A stretch of DNA of 64,000 bases, from assembly GCF_002266465.3 (NCBI RefSeq), contig NZ_CP029427.2, positions 5,334,501 to 5,398,500 of the forward strand, given 5' to 3'. Below the pieces are notes generated by a model. It searched no databases. It was not told the origin of the DNA and was given only the letters and a program-made list of their open reading frames with translations. Each line of letters begins with the position of its first letter. The first letter of the stretch is position 1. This DNA is from Bradyrhizobium symbiodeficiens (GTDB lineage: Bacteria; Pseudomonadota; Alphaproteobacteria; Rhizobiales; Xanthobacteraceae). The translations under genes and the position numbers were made by a program. Of this stretch, positions 44,647 to 53,731 are shown piece by piece.

Positions 44647-44689
44647 AGATCCGGCTTGTGGCGAGCAGCTCGGCTTGCAGACGCGCCTT

Positions 44690-45220
44690 TGCGTTCTCGC
44701 GGCGTGTTTCGCCCGAGCTTTGCCTGGTCTCGCCACCCTCTGATCCAAGAGGGCACAGGGAAGGCCGGGTGCCGGCTGGCACCCGCGGTCTGCTGCGCGA
44801 AATGCACACGCAGAAAGAACCGCACAGCAGCATACAGGTGTCGCCGATCACTCGGCCTTCCCTGCGCGATGGCTGGACGGCTTATGCCGTGATCTCCCGG
44901 GAGCCGACCATTCCTTTTGGCCTCCCTCGCCCCGCGAATTTGGATGATGCAGTCTGCCCGGTTGGGCTCGCTCGCACCTTCGCAAGAGCTTGACCGTGGC
45001 AACGACGGCCAGGACCACACGGTTTTGCCGTACGCACGGCCCGCCATGTCGCCGCAGTATTCCCGAGCCCTGTCGACAAAGCCGGAAACTTACAGACGAG
45101 ACGAAGCCTGACAGCGCCGTCGTCCGCACGCGGTTACGAGCTCACAGGGACTACCCGCCCTGCCCGCACCTCTCATGCCGACGCTGCCGCGTCCACCGCA
45201 ACCCCGGCTCGCGAACATGA
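44690..45220. repeat. Probable dispersed intergenic repeat, non-coding
   Basis: Open frames occur in nearly all six frames, with compositions rich in Arg, Cys, His and Pro and no domain, signal peptide or ribosome site. From memory, short hypothetical proteins with these phrases (for example HGPPCRRSIPEP) are annotated repeatedly in Bradyrhizobium genomes, which suggests a dispersed DNA repeat and not genes. Part of the gene-free stretch 44487-45495. Confidence 0.45.
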
Positions 45221-45269
45221 CGACGACACGTCGCCCCTCTTGGGTGAGCCGGGATGGGCTATACATACG

Positions 45270-45286
45270 CCGAAACCGAATTTCGG
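45270..45286. promoter_or_regulatory. Inverted repeat upstream of the efflux operon
   Basis: CCGAAA-CCGAA-TTTCGG forms 6-base arms around five bases, about 210 bases before the first efflux gene, in an A/T-richer stretch that probably contains its promoter. It may be a regulator site. Confidence 0.35.
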
Positions 45287-45495
45287 TAAAGTGGAATATT
45301 TTCACGCGCGTGGATTGACAGAGGGCGACACAGGCGCGGCGCCGAGATGTCCGGCAATACCTGTTTACATTCAGCAACATTCGGGCTGCTGAAAGGCCAC
45401 GATCGCGCGGCTATTGGTTTCAGCCTGTTCCTGCCCCCTCCGGGGGGCCATGGGTGCCCTCCCGGGGCAAGGCCATATGGATCTCAGCCGATTTG

Positions 45496-47040
45496 ATGCC
45501 GTCACACCCGTTCGTCGCAATCCCCGTACCATCCGCAAAGGAGAATCATCATCCGACGACCACGCAGTCGCGCGCCGGAGCGGCCTGCCTCGCGCTGATG
45601 CTGGGCGGCCTGTTGACCGGCTGTGCGGTTGGTCCGGATTACGCCGGGCCGCCCAGGCTGGACATGCCCGCGCACTGGAGCGCCAAACCGGCGTCCCGAC
45701 GGCAGACCGGCACACTGGATCGCTGGTGGTTGCGCCTGCGCGATCCCCTGCTCAATCGGCTGATCGAACAAGCCGTCGAAGCCAATCCAGATGTCGCCAA
45801 AGCCAAGGCGGTCGTGCGCGAGGCGCGCGCAACGGTTCAACAAACCAGCGCCGGCCTGTTTCCTTCGGTCAGCGGCTCTGCCTCGGTAACCGACAACAAG
45901 ACCAGCGCTGGCTCCGCCTCGGCCGTCGTCGACACTTCCCCCTACTCGCTTCACCAGGCAAGCTTCGACTCCAGCTGGGAGCTCGACCTGTTCGGCGGCA
46001 CGCAGCGGAGCATCGAGGCGGCCGTCCGTGGCGCGCAGTCGGCCGAGGAAGATCTGCGCGACAGCCTGGTCACGCTGATCGGCGACGTCGCCGCCTATTA
46101 TGTGGACGCACGCGGCTATCAGGCCCGGATTGCGCTGGCGCAGCGGACCTCGGTCTCGCAGCGCGACACCGAAAAGCTCACCCGCAGCAAATACGAGGCC
46201 GGCAGCGGCAACGCCGTCGATCTCGCCAAGGCGACCGCGCAGGCCGCCAGTACCGAGGCCAACGTTCCGACCTATCAGGCCGCGCTCGCGGCCGACATTC
46301 ACCGGCTCGGCATCCTGCTCGGCCGTCCACCCGACGGCGTCGCTTCGCTGATGGCGCGGTCCGCGCCCGTGCCGGCACCGCGCATGCCGCTCCCCACCGG
46401 ACTGCCTGCCGATCTCCTGATGAGCCGCCCGGATGTGGCCAGCGCCGAACGCAAGCTGGCCCAAGCGACCGCCAAGATCGGCGCGGCCGAGGCCGATCGC
46501 TATCCGGCGGTGTCGTTGACCGGCTCGGTCGGCACCTCGGCGCTACGCGCCGGCGATCTCGCGAAATATTCCAGCGTGAGCTGGTCGGTCGGCCCCTCGG
46601 TCACGGTGCCGGTATTCGACGCCGGCAAGCGCCTGGCCACCGTCAGGATCGCGGAGGCGCAGCGCGACCAGGCGTTTGCGACGTTCCATTCGACGCTGCT
46701 CACCGCGTTCGAAGACGTCGAGAACGCCCTGGTCTCGCTGTCGCGCGAACGCGTGCGTGCGGCCAAGCTGACGGAAGCGGCCAAAAACTACCGCGAGGCC
46801 GCACGGCTGTCGCGATCGCTGTTCGAGACCGGCAGCGCCAGCTTCATCGACGTGCTGGACGCCGAACGGTCGCTGTACTCGGCCGAGGATTCGCTGATCC
46901 AGAGCAAGGTGTCGGCGGCCAAGGACTACATCGCGCTGGCAAAGGCGCTCGGCGGCGGCTGGTCCGATCCGGTCGACGTGTCGACGCCAATCATCGTGGA
47001 CAGCAACACGGGACCTCACTTCCGGGAGATGCAGAAGTGA
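45496..47040 (+). CDS. Outer-membrane efflux lipoprotein (OprM/NodT family)
   Basis: TolC-like outer-membrane channel of a tripartite pump, 514 residues from ATG 45496. A lipobox LLTGC marks lipidation near residue 42, followed by AVGPDYAGP, the family opening. Two OEP repeats follow, with LPADLLMSRPDVASAERKLA between them and SASFIDVLDAERSLYSAED near the end. The start is uncertain: AAAGGAG at 45537-45543 has no start codon in frame at proper spacing, and ATG 45454 is further upstream. The stop overlaps the adaptor start as GTGA. Confidence 0.88.
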   Translation: MPSHPFVAIPVPSAKENHHPTTTQSRAGAACLALMLGGLLTGCAVGPDYAGPPRLDMPAHWSAKPASRRQTGTLDRWWLRLRDPLLNRLIEQAVEANPDVAKAKAVVREARATVQQTSAGLFPSVSGSASVTDNKTSAGSASAVVDTSPYSLHQASFDSSWELDLFGGTQRSIEAAVRGAQSAEEDLRDSLVTLIGDVAAYYVDARGYQARIALAQRTSVSQRDTEKLTRSKYEAGSGNAVDLAKATAQAASTEANVPTYQAALAADIHRLGILLGRPPDGVASLMARSAPVPAPRMPLPTGLPADLLMSRPDVASAERKLAQATAKIGAAEADRYPAVSLTGSVGTSALRAGDLAKYSSVSWSVGPSVTVPVFDAGKRLATVRIAEAQRDQAFATFHSTLLTAFEDVENALVSLSRERVRAAKLTEAAKNYREAARLSRSLFETGSASFIDVLDAERSLYSAEDSLIQSKVSAAKDYIALAKALGGGWSDPVDVSTPIIVDSNTGPHFREMQK

Positions 47041-48263
47041 CCGGGATCATCACCCCCAAGCGCCTGAAGATCGCCTCGGCAATCGTTGCCGTTGCGGCGA
47101 CCGGAGTCGTCGCGGCCATGCGCTTTCCGGGCACGTCGAACAAGACGCAGTCCTACATCACGGCGCCGGTCACCGTCAGCGATCTGCGCGAGGAGGTGCT
47201 CGCGAGCGGCACGCTGAAGCCGGCGCGACTGACGGCGGTCGGCGCGCAGGTGTCGGGCCGGATCACCGCCCTCAACGTTCGCGTCGGCGATACGGTCAAG
47301 GCGGGCGACGTCATCGCCCAGATCGACCCCGTCACCAAGCAGAACGATCTGCGCAGCTCCGAGGCGTCGCTGAAAAACTACCGGGCGCAGAAGGTCGAGA
47401 AAGAGGCCGCGCTGGTGCTGGCCGAGGCGAACCTCGCACGCCAACAGGCGACATTGGCGCAGCGCGCGACCTCGCGCAGCGATTTCGACAGTGCGGATTC
47501 GACCGTGCGGCAGACCCGGGCCCAGATCGCCGCCCTCGAAGCCCTGATCGTGGGAGCGGAAGCCAGCGTCGAGACCGCGCGCGTGAACCTCGAATACACC
47601 CGCATCACCGCGCCGATCGACGGCACGGTCCTCGCCACGGTGGCGCAGGAAGGACAGACGGTGAACGCGGTGCAGTCCGCGCCGACCATCGTCGTGCTCG
47701 GCCAGCTCGAGACCATGACGGTGCGGGCGGAGATTTCCGAAACCGACATCGTCAAGGTCAAGCCGGGGCAATCGCTGTACTTCACCATCCTCGGCGACCA
47801 GGACCATCGCTACGAGGCCCGGCTGGAGCAGATCGAGCCGGCACCCGAGTCGATCAAGACCGACGCCAGCTTCTCCTCGACCACCACGTCCTCGTCGAGC
47901 TCGAGTTCGTCGAGCTCGACCAGCACGGCGATCTACTACATCGGCGTCTTCAACGTCCCCAACAAGGACTATGCGCTGCGGACCTACATGACCGCCGAGG
48001 TTCACATCGTCACCGGCGAGGCGAAGCGCGTGAAGGTGATCCCCGCGCTGGCCGTGATGCGCAAATCCGACGGCCGCAGCACCGTCCGCACCCTCAGCGC
48101 GTCCGGTGACGTCAGCGAGCGCGAGGTCAAGACCGGCCTCAACGATCGCACCATCGTCGAGATCAGATCCGGTCTCGACGAGGGCGAGCGGGTCGTCACC
48201 GGAGAGGCGAGCGAGCAGACCGCATCGCGCGGCGCGCCGGGTAGCGCGCCCGGAGGTCTCTGA
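47037..48263 (+). CDS. macA: MacA-like periplasmic adaptor of a macrolide-type efflux pump
   Basis: 408 residues. An N-terminal membrane anchor (IASAIVAVAATGVVAAM), lipoyl half-motifs VGAQVSGRITALNVRVGDTVKAGD and TAPIDGTVLATVAQEGQTV, a coiled-coil hairpin between them, and a beta-barrel domain. A Ser/Thr run (codons 47874-47930, ten consecutive Ser) interrupts the barrel, an oddity for MacA. GTG 47037 overlaps the channel gene. It bridges MacB to the outer-membrane channel. Confidence 0.9.
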   Translation: MTGIITPKRLKIASAIVAVAATGVVAAMRFPGTSNKTQSYITAPVTVSDLREEVLASGTLKPARLTAVGAQVSGRITALNVRVGDTVKAGDVIAQIDPVTKQNDLRSSEASLKNYRAQKVEKEAALVLAEANLARQQATLAQRATSRSDFDSADSTVRQTRAQIAALEALIVGAEASVETARVNLEYTRITAPIDGTVLATVAQEGQTVNAVQSAPTIVVLGQLETMTVRAEISETDIVKVKPGQSLYFTILGDQDHRYEARLEQIEPAPESIKTDASFSSTTTSSSSSSSSSSTSTAIYYIGVFNVPNKDYALRTYMTAEVHIVTGEAKRVKVIPALAVMRKSDGRSTVRTLSASGDVSEREVKTGLNDRTIVEIRSGLDEGERVVTGEASEQTASRGAPGSAPGGL

Positions 48264-48264
48264 C

Positions 48265-50226
48265 ATGGCCGATCCGATCATCGCGCTGGAGAAGGTCCGG
48301 CGGGAATTCGCGACCGGAGACACCTGCGTGGTTGCGCTCGACGACATCTCGCTGAGCATCCAGCCCGGCGAGATGGTCGCGATCATCGGCTCCTCCGGAT
48401 CGGGCAAATCGACACTGCTCAACATCCTCGGCTGTCTCGACCGCCCGACATCCGGCACCTATCGCGTCGCCGGCAAGAACGTTTCAGAGCTCGATGCGGA
48501 CCAACTGGCGGCGCTGCGCCGCGAACATTTCGGCTTCATCTTCCAGCGCTATCATTTGCTCGGGGACCTCTCCGCAGCAGCCAATGTCGAGATTCCGGCC
48601 GTCTATGCCGGCATCAATGCGCGCGAGCGCCGCACGCGCGCGACCGAACTGCTCGAACGACTTGGCGTGGCGACCCGAAGCGGTCATCGCCCGAACCAGC
48701 TCTCCGGCGGCCAGCAGCAGCGCGTCTCGATCGCGCGAGCCCTGATCAACGGCGCCGAAGTGATTTTGGCGGACGAACCGACCGGCGCTCTCGACCGGCG
48801 CAGCGGCGAGGAAGTGCTCAAGATCCTCAAGGAGCTGCATCGCGAGGGACGCACGATCATCATCGTCACTCATGATGCCGATGTCGCCGCACGGGCCGAG
48901 CGCATCATCGAATTGCGGGACGGCAAGATCGCCTCCGATCGCCGCACTGAATCCGCAGCCACGATAGAACCGGCCGCCGGGGTTTCCCGATCCGCAAGGG
49001 ATAGCGGTGTCGGCTGGTTCAGTACGATGGGGCGCTTGCATGAGGCATCGCGCATGGCGTTGGCCGCGATGGCCGCGCACCGGTTGCGTGCGTTCCTGAC
49101 CATGCTCGGCATCATCATCGGCATCGCCGCGGTGTCGTCCGTTGTCGCGCTCGGCAACGCCTCCCAGCGCAAGGTGCTGTCCGATATCTCCAACCTCGGC
49201 ACCAACACGATCGAGGTCTTTCCGGGCAAGGATTTTGGCGATGCGCGCGCCAGCAAGATCAAGACGCTGGTGCTGGACGACGCCCGCGCGCTGGACCGGC
49301 AGGACTTCATCGCCGGGGTCACGCCGACGGTCTCGACCAGCACGACGGTGCGGTATCGCGGCAACGAGTCCAACGTGCTGGTGAACGGCGTCGGCGCGAG
49401 CTATTTCCAGGTCAAGGGCGCCAAGCTCGCGAAGGGCCGCCTGTTCGACGCCGACGCGATCCGCAATATCGAGCGCCAGGCCGTCATCGACGACAACACC
49501 CGCAAGACCTTCTTCGCCGACGACCAGACCGCGGGCGTCGGCCGCGTGATCTGGCTCGGCAAGGTGCCATGCCGCATCGTCGGCGTCATCGCCCAGCAGC
49601 AGGGCGGATTCGGCTCGAACCAGAACCTGTCGGTCTACCTGCCCTACACCACCGTGCAGGCCCAGTTCACGGGCGATCGTGCGCTGCGCAGCATCCTGCT
49701 GCGGATCAGCGACGAGATCTCGACCAACCTGGCGCAGGACGCGGTGACCACGTTGCTGACGCAGCGGCACAACACGAGGGATTTCGTCATCCTCAACACC
49801 GACGATATCCGCCGCACCATCACCAGCACGACCCAGACGCTGGCGTTCCTGGTGGCAGCGATCGCGGTGATCTCGCTGGTGGTCGGCGGGATCGGCGTCA
49901 TGAACATCATGCTGGTGTCCGTGTCCGAACGGATCGGCGAGATCGGGGTGCGCATGGCGGTCGGCGCCAGGCGCGGCGACATCCTCCAGCAGTTCCTGGT
50001 GGAGGCGACCCTGATCTCGTCCATCGGCGGCATCGCCGGCATTCTCGTCGCGATGCTGCTCGGCCTCGCCATCAACCTCGCCGTGCCCGGGTTCGAGGTC
50101 AGTTATTCGACGTTCTCGATCGGCGCGGCGTTCCTGACCTCGACCGGCATCGGGGTGGCCTTCGGCTTCTTCCCGGCCCGCCGCGCCGCGTTCCTCGACC
50201 CCGTGGTGGCGCTGAGCCGCGACTGA
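48265..50226 (+). CDS. macB: MacB-like ABC efflux protein (fused ATPase-permease)
   Basis: 653 residues. The N-terminal ATPase has Walker A IGSSGSGKSTLLN, Q-loop FIFQRYHLL, signature LSGGQQQRVSIARAL, Walker B VILADEPTGALD and H-loop IVTHD. The C-terminal part has a first membrane helix (LTMLGIIIGIAAVSSVVALG), a large periplasmic domain, and three helices with GGIGVMNIMLVSVSERIGEIGVRMAVGARRGDI, the MacB mechanotransmission signature. It follows macA by one base. Exported cargo may be macrolides, siderophores or lipopeptides. Confidence 0.94.
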   Translation: MADPIIALEKVRREFATGDTCVVALDDISLSIQPGEMVAIIGSSGSGKSTLLNILGCLDRPTSGTYRVAGKNVSELDADQLAALRREHFGFIFQRYHLLGDLSAAANVEIPAVYAGINARERRTRATELLERLGVATRSGHRPNQLSGGQQQRVSIARALINGAEVILADEPTGALDRRSGEEVLKILKELHREGRTIIIVTHDADVAARAERIIELRDGKIASDRRTESAATIEPAAGVSRSARDSGVGWFSTMGRLHEASRMALAAMAAHRLRAFLTMLGIIIGIAAVSSVVALGNASQRKVLSDISNLGTNTIEVFPGKDFGDARASKIKTLVLDDARALDRQDFIAGVTPTVSTSTTVRYRGNESNVLVNGVGASYFQVKGAKLAKGRLFDADAIRNIERQAVIDDNTRKTFFADDQTAGVGRVIWLGKVPCRIVGVIAQQQGGFGSNQNLSVYLPYTTVQAQFTGDRALRSILLRISDEISTNLAQDAVTTLLTQRHNTRDFVILNTDDIRRTITSTTQTLAFLVAAIAVISLVVGGIGVMNIMLVSVSERIGEIGVRMAVGARRGDILQQFLVEATLISSIGGIAGILVAMLLGLAINLAVPGFEVSYSTFSIGAAFLTSTGIGVAFGFFPARRAAFLDPVVALSRD

Positions 50227-50240
50227 CCCTAGGATTGACC

Positions 50241-51029
50241 ATGACCACAGTGCTTCGGACGGGACATTCGTCCGCAAATCGACCGATGATCGGTGCCCCC
50301 GATGCGATTTCAATCATGACCGACGGCAGCCAGAATATCCTGATCGTCGAGGACGACCAGCCGACCCGCGACCTCATCTCGCGTTATCTGCGCGATCACC
50401 AGTTCTCGGTCGACGCCGTCGCGAACGGCAAGGAGATGGACCGCTATCTCTCGAAGGACCGGGTCGATCTGATCGTGCTCGACCTGATGCTGCCGGGTGA
50501 GGACGGCCTGAGCCTCTGCCGCCGCCTGCGGACGGACTCCACGACGCCGATCATCATCCTCACCGCCAAGGGCGAGGATCTCGACCGGATCCTCGGCCTC
50601 GAGATGGGCGCCGACGACTATCTGGCAAAGCCGTTCAACCCGCGCGAACTGCTCGCCAGGATCAACGCGGTGCTGCGCCGGCGTTCGAGCGGCCTCGCCG
50701 CCGGCTCCGCCGCAGCGCGTCTCAGGTTCCAGGGCTGGACCATCGACCTTCGCCTGCGGGAATTGCGCGATCCGCAAGGCGCTCAGGTACCGCTGACCAG
50801 TGCCGAGTTCGATCTGCTGCAGGCCTTCTGCGAGCGGGCTGGCCGCGTTCTCACCCGCGACAACCTTTTGAGCATGACGCGCGGTCGTCCCGGAGCAAGC
50901 TTCGGCCGCAGCATCGACGTGCTGGTCAGCCGGCTGCGCCGCAAGCTCGACCGGACGGAAGGAACATCCGTGATCAAGACCGTCCGCATCGGCGGTTACG
51001 TCTTCACGCCGGTGGTGGAGGAAGCATGA
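50241..51029 (+). CDS. OmpR-family response regulator of the efflux operon
   Basis: 262 residues from ATG 50241 (AGGA six bases upstream); ATG 50316 would give a more usual start MTDGSQNILIVEDD. The receiver domain has the phospho-acceptor Asp in LIVLDLMLPGEDGLSL and Lys in LAKPFNPREL. The winged helix includes PLTSAEFDLLQAFCERAGRVLTRDNLL and GRSIDVLVSRLRRKL. It is downstream of macB and overlaps the kinase gene by four bases, so it probably controls the pump. Confidence 0.92.
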   Translation: MTTVLRTGHSSANRPMIGAPDAISIMTDGSQNILIVEDDQPTRDLISRYLRDHQFSVDAVANGKEMDRYLSKDRVDLIVLDLMLPGEDGLSLCRRLRTDSTTPIIILTAKGEDLDRILGLEMGADDYLAKPFNPRELLARINAVLRRRSSGLAAGSAAARLRFQGWTIDLRLRELRDPQGAQVPLTSAEFDLLQAFCERAGRVLTRDNLLSMTRGRPGASFGRSIDVLVSRLRRKLDRTEGTSVIKTVRIGGYVFTPVVEEA

Positions 51030-52357
51030 GCCGCACCGCCGACATCGTCGCGCTCTTCAGCTTCCGGCGGATCAGCGGCCAGATCGCCGCCTTGATCCTG
51101 GGATCGCTGATCCTGATCCACGTCCTGATCGCCGGATATTTTCTGCTCAACCGGCCGATGCTGCTGACGGACAGGCCGCTCGAGCAGTTCGAGCTGATCG
51201 CGCGGATCATCGCCAATACGTCACAGGTGGAGCGCAGTCTCGTCCTGGAAAGCATCAGTCGAACCTTTCCGGGGCTGAAGCTCCAGTTGAAAGAAGGCGT
51301 TTCCGCCTCCACCGCGCCATTGCCGGAGCGGACGCCCCTGAACATCCCGACATCGCTGGGTGGCCGGGCCGATCTCATTCGCGGCTCTGCGCCGGAAGAC
51401 AACCGCGTCTGGTTCTACCTCGCCAACGACGACGTGCTCGAGGCCACGATCGGATCACCGATGATGCCGGCCTTCGTCAGCGGCCTCTGGACCTCGACGC
51501 TGCTGTTCCTCGTGGCGAGCGTCACGCTGCTCGGCGTCTGGGCCGGCCGCGCGCTCTCCTCGCCGCTGTCGGCCTTCGCGCGCGCGGCGGAGGATTTCAG
51601 CCTGAGCCGGTCCTCCGCGCCGCTGCCCGAAAACGGACCGGAGGAGATCAGGTCCGCAGCGAGGGCGCTGAACCGGATGCGCGATCGCATCACCACGCTG
51701 ATGAACGACAGGACCCGCATGCTCGCGGCCATCAGCCACGATCTGCGCACGCCGATCACGCGTCTACGGCTGCGTTCGGAATATATCGAGGATCCGGCGC
51801 AACGCACGCAGACCGTGCGGGACCTCGACCAGATGCAGTCGATGCTCGAATCGGTGCTGTCGCTCCTGCGCAGCGAAACCCCGGTCAAGCCGACGCTGGT
51901 GGACGTCGCGGCGCTGCTTCAAATGGTTTGCGACCAGTTTTCGGATTCCGGATTCGCCGTCACCTATTCCGGACCGGACCGGGCCGCCTTCATCCTGCGG
52001 CCCGACGAGATCATCCGCGCGGTCACCAACCTCATCGAGAACGCAACGCGCTTCGGAACCCGGATCGAGGTCGCGCTGTTGGCGGCCGGAGACCGGCTCG
52101 TCATCGACGTCTCCGACGACGGGCCGGGCATTCCCGAGGAAAGGAAGGCCGCGATGCTGGAGCCCTTCGTGCGCGGAGAAGAAGCCCGCACCCTCGACGA
52201 GAGGGCCGGATTCGGTCTCGGCCTTTCGATCGCGCAGACGATCGTGACCGCGCATGGCGGATCGCTTCAGCTGCTCGACAACGCGCCAAAGGGCCTGCGC
52301 GTCCGCTTGCAACTCGCGCGGGCCGCACGTGACGATTTGGAAGCGCTCCGGACATAA
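51026..52357 (+). CDS. Sensor histidine kinase of the efflux operon
   Basis: 443 residues. Two membrane segments (IAALILGSLILIHVLIAGYFL near residue 25 and LWTSTLLFLVASVTLLGVWAG near 155) flank a periplasmic sensor of about 110 residues. HAMP follows; the phospho-acceptor His is in AAISHDLRTPITRLRLRSEYIE; the ATPase domain has NLIENATRFG, DVSDDGPGIPEERK and GFGLGLSIAQTI. It partners the upstream regulator (ATGA overlap). The ligand may be a pump substrate. Confidence 0.92.
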   Translation: MSRTADIVALFSFRRISGQIAALILGSLILIHVLIAGYFLLNRPMLLTDRPLEQFELIARIIANTSQVERSLVLESISRTFPGLKLQLKEGVSASTAPLPERTPLNIPTSLGGRADLIRGSAPEDNRVWFYLANDDVLEATIGSPMMPAFVSGLWTSTLLFLVASVTLLGVWAGRALSSPLSAFARAAEDFSLSRSSAPLPENGPEEIRSAARALNRMRDRITTLMNDRTRMLAAISHDLRTPITRLRLRSEYIEDPAQRTQTVRDLDQMQSMLESVLSLLRSETPVKPTLVDVAALLQMVCDQFSDSGFAVTYSGPDRAAFILRPDEIIRAVTNLIENATRFGTRIEVALLAAGDRLVIDVSDDGPGIPEERKAAMLEPFVRGEEARTLDERAGFGLGLSIAQTIVTAHGGSLQLLDNAPKGLRVRLQLARAARDDLEALRT

Positions 52358-52412
52358 AGCCGCGGCATTTCCCGGGCTTGTCGATCGCCCCGCCTGCTTT
52401 CCCGGAGTTCCC

Positions 52413-53552
52413 ATGTCTTCCGCCGACCGGCCTTCGACGCGCCTTGCGACCCGGCTTGCCTTCCTCGTCGCGGGCTTCGGCATCTCGTGCTGGGCGCCGC
52501 TGGTGCCGTTCGCGAAGACGCGGCTCGGCGTCGATGACGGCGTGCTCGGACTGTTGCTGCTCAGCCTCGGCATCGGCTCGGTCGTCGCGATGCTGGTGAC
52601 CGGAATCGTGAGCGCGCGCTACGGCAGCAGGCCGATCATCATTGCGGGAGGGTTCGGTCTGGCGCTGGTCCTGCCCCTGCTCGCCATTGCGGCTTCGCCC
52701 GCAACGCTGGCGCTGGCGCTGTTCGCATTCGGCGCCGCGCTCGGCTCGATCGACGTCGCCATGAACATCCACGCCGTGGAGGTGGAGCGTGCCGCGGCAC
52801 GCCCGCTGATGTCCGGCTTCCACGCGCTGTTCAGCATCGGGGGCTTTGCCGGATCCGCGCTGATGACGGCGCTGCTCTCGCTGCAATTCGGCACGCTCGC
52901 CTGCACCTTGATCTGCTCCGTCCTGATGCTGGTCGCGATGGTCGTGACCTCACCGCGCCTGCTTCGTTCCGTGCAGGTGCAGGAGGGACCGCTGTTCGTG
53001 CTGCCGCACGGATCGGTGTTGCTGCTCGCGCTGCTCGGCGCCATCACCTTCCTGGTCGAAGGCGCGATGCTGGATTGGGGCGCCCTGCTCGTCATCGGCG
53101 CAGGTCTCGTCACCGAGGCGCAAGGCGGCGCCGGCTATATCGTGTTCTCGATCGCGATGACTGCGGGCCGGCTCGGCGGCGACGCCGTCGTCGCGCGCAT
53201 CGGCGACCGCGCGACGCTGCTGTGGGGCAGCCTCATCGCGATCGCCGGCTTCGTGGTCCTGCTGACGGCGTCCGTTGCGGCGGTCGCCATCGGGGGCTTC
53301 CTGCTGATCGGGCTCGGCGCGTCGAATCTCGTGCCGGTGCTGTTCCGCCGGGCGGCGCGGCAGACGGTGATGCCCACGGGGCTTGCGGTCGCGGCGATCA
53401 CGACCGCAGGCTACGCGGGAATCCTCGTCGGCCCCGCCGGCGTCGGCTTCGTCGCACGTTTTGGCGGATTGCCCATGGCGTTCTGGCTGCTGGCTGCGCT
53501 GATGGGTCTGGTCGCGCTGTCGGCGCGTGTCGTCACTGCGGGTTCGCGTTAG
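52413..53552 (+). CDS. MFS transporter
   Basis: 379 residues, about twelve hydrophobic segments, with the MFS loop GIVSARYGSRPIIIAGG after the second helix and a repeated half (GDAVVARIGDRATLLWG). The sequence GSIDVAMNIHAVEVE in helix 5 is typical of the YbjJ-like group of unknown substrate. CCGGAG precedes ATG 52413. It is 55 bases after the kinase gene and may belong to the same transcript. Confidence 0.85.
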   Translation: MSSADRPSTRLATRLAFLVAGFGISCWAPLVPFAKTRLGVDDGVLGLLLLSLGIGSVVAMLVTGIVSARYGSRPIIIAGGFGLALVLPLLAIAASPATLALALFAFGAALGSIDVAMNIHAVEVERAAARPLMSGFHALFSIGGFAGSALMTALLSLQFGTLACTLICSVLMLVAMVVTSPRLLRSVQVQEGPLFVLPHGSVLLLALLGAITFLVEGAMLDWGALLVIGAGLVTEAQGGAGYIVFSIAMTAGRLGGDAVVARIGDRATLLWGSLIAIAGFVVLLTASVAAVAIGGFLLIGLGASNLVPVLFRRAARQTVMPTGLAVAAITTAGYAGILVGPAGVGFVARFGGLPMAFWLLAALMGLVALSARVVTAGSR

Positions 53553-53646
53553 GATTGCAGAAAGCCAACCCCTTCCATCTCCAGCACTATTCAAGCGGAC
53601 CGAAGCCAAGCCCAAGCCATCTGCGCAGGTCTGCCAGCCATGCTGC

Positions 53647-53681
53647 TTTCGGCCAGTTTACTGGACGCCTCGTTCTGCTAG
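53647..53681 (+). promoter_or_regulatory. 35-bp element upstream of regulator paralog 1
   Basis: Begins TTTCGGCCAGTTTACTGGAC and ends CGTTCTGCTAG. It matches the element at 62433-62467 at 31 of 35 positions, while the bases around both copies differ. It is 50 bases before the GTG start. Probably a promoter or regulator-binding site. Confidence 0.75.
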
Positions 53682-53731
53682 ACCACAACAAGATACCTTT
53701 TTTTCGACTCCCGTTGCGGGGGCAATGGCAC

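Noticed and set aside
44517..45220. Several 60-170 codon frames in all six frames
   Set aside because: Open in too many frames at once, no ribosome sites; the region looks like a dispersed repeat.
45537..45543. Good Shine-Dalgarno AAAGGAG before the efflux lipoprotein
   Set aside because: No ATG, GTG or TTG in frame at usable spacing, so it was not used to set the start. A mutated start codon or an error here is possible.
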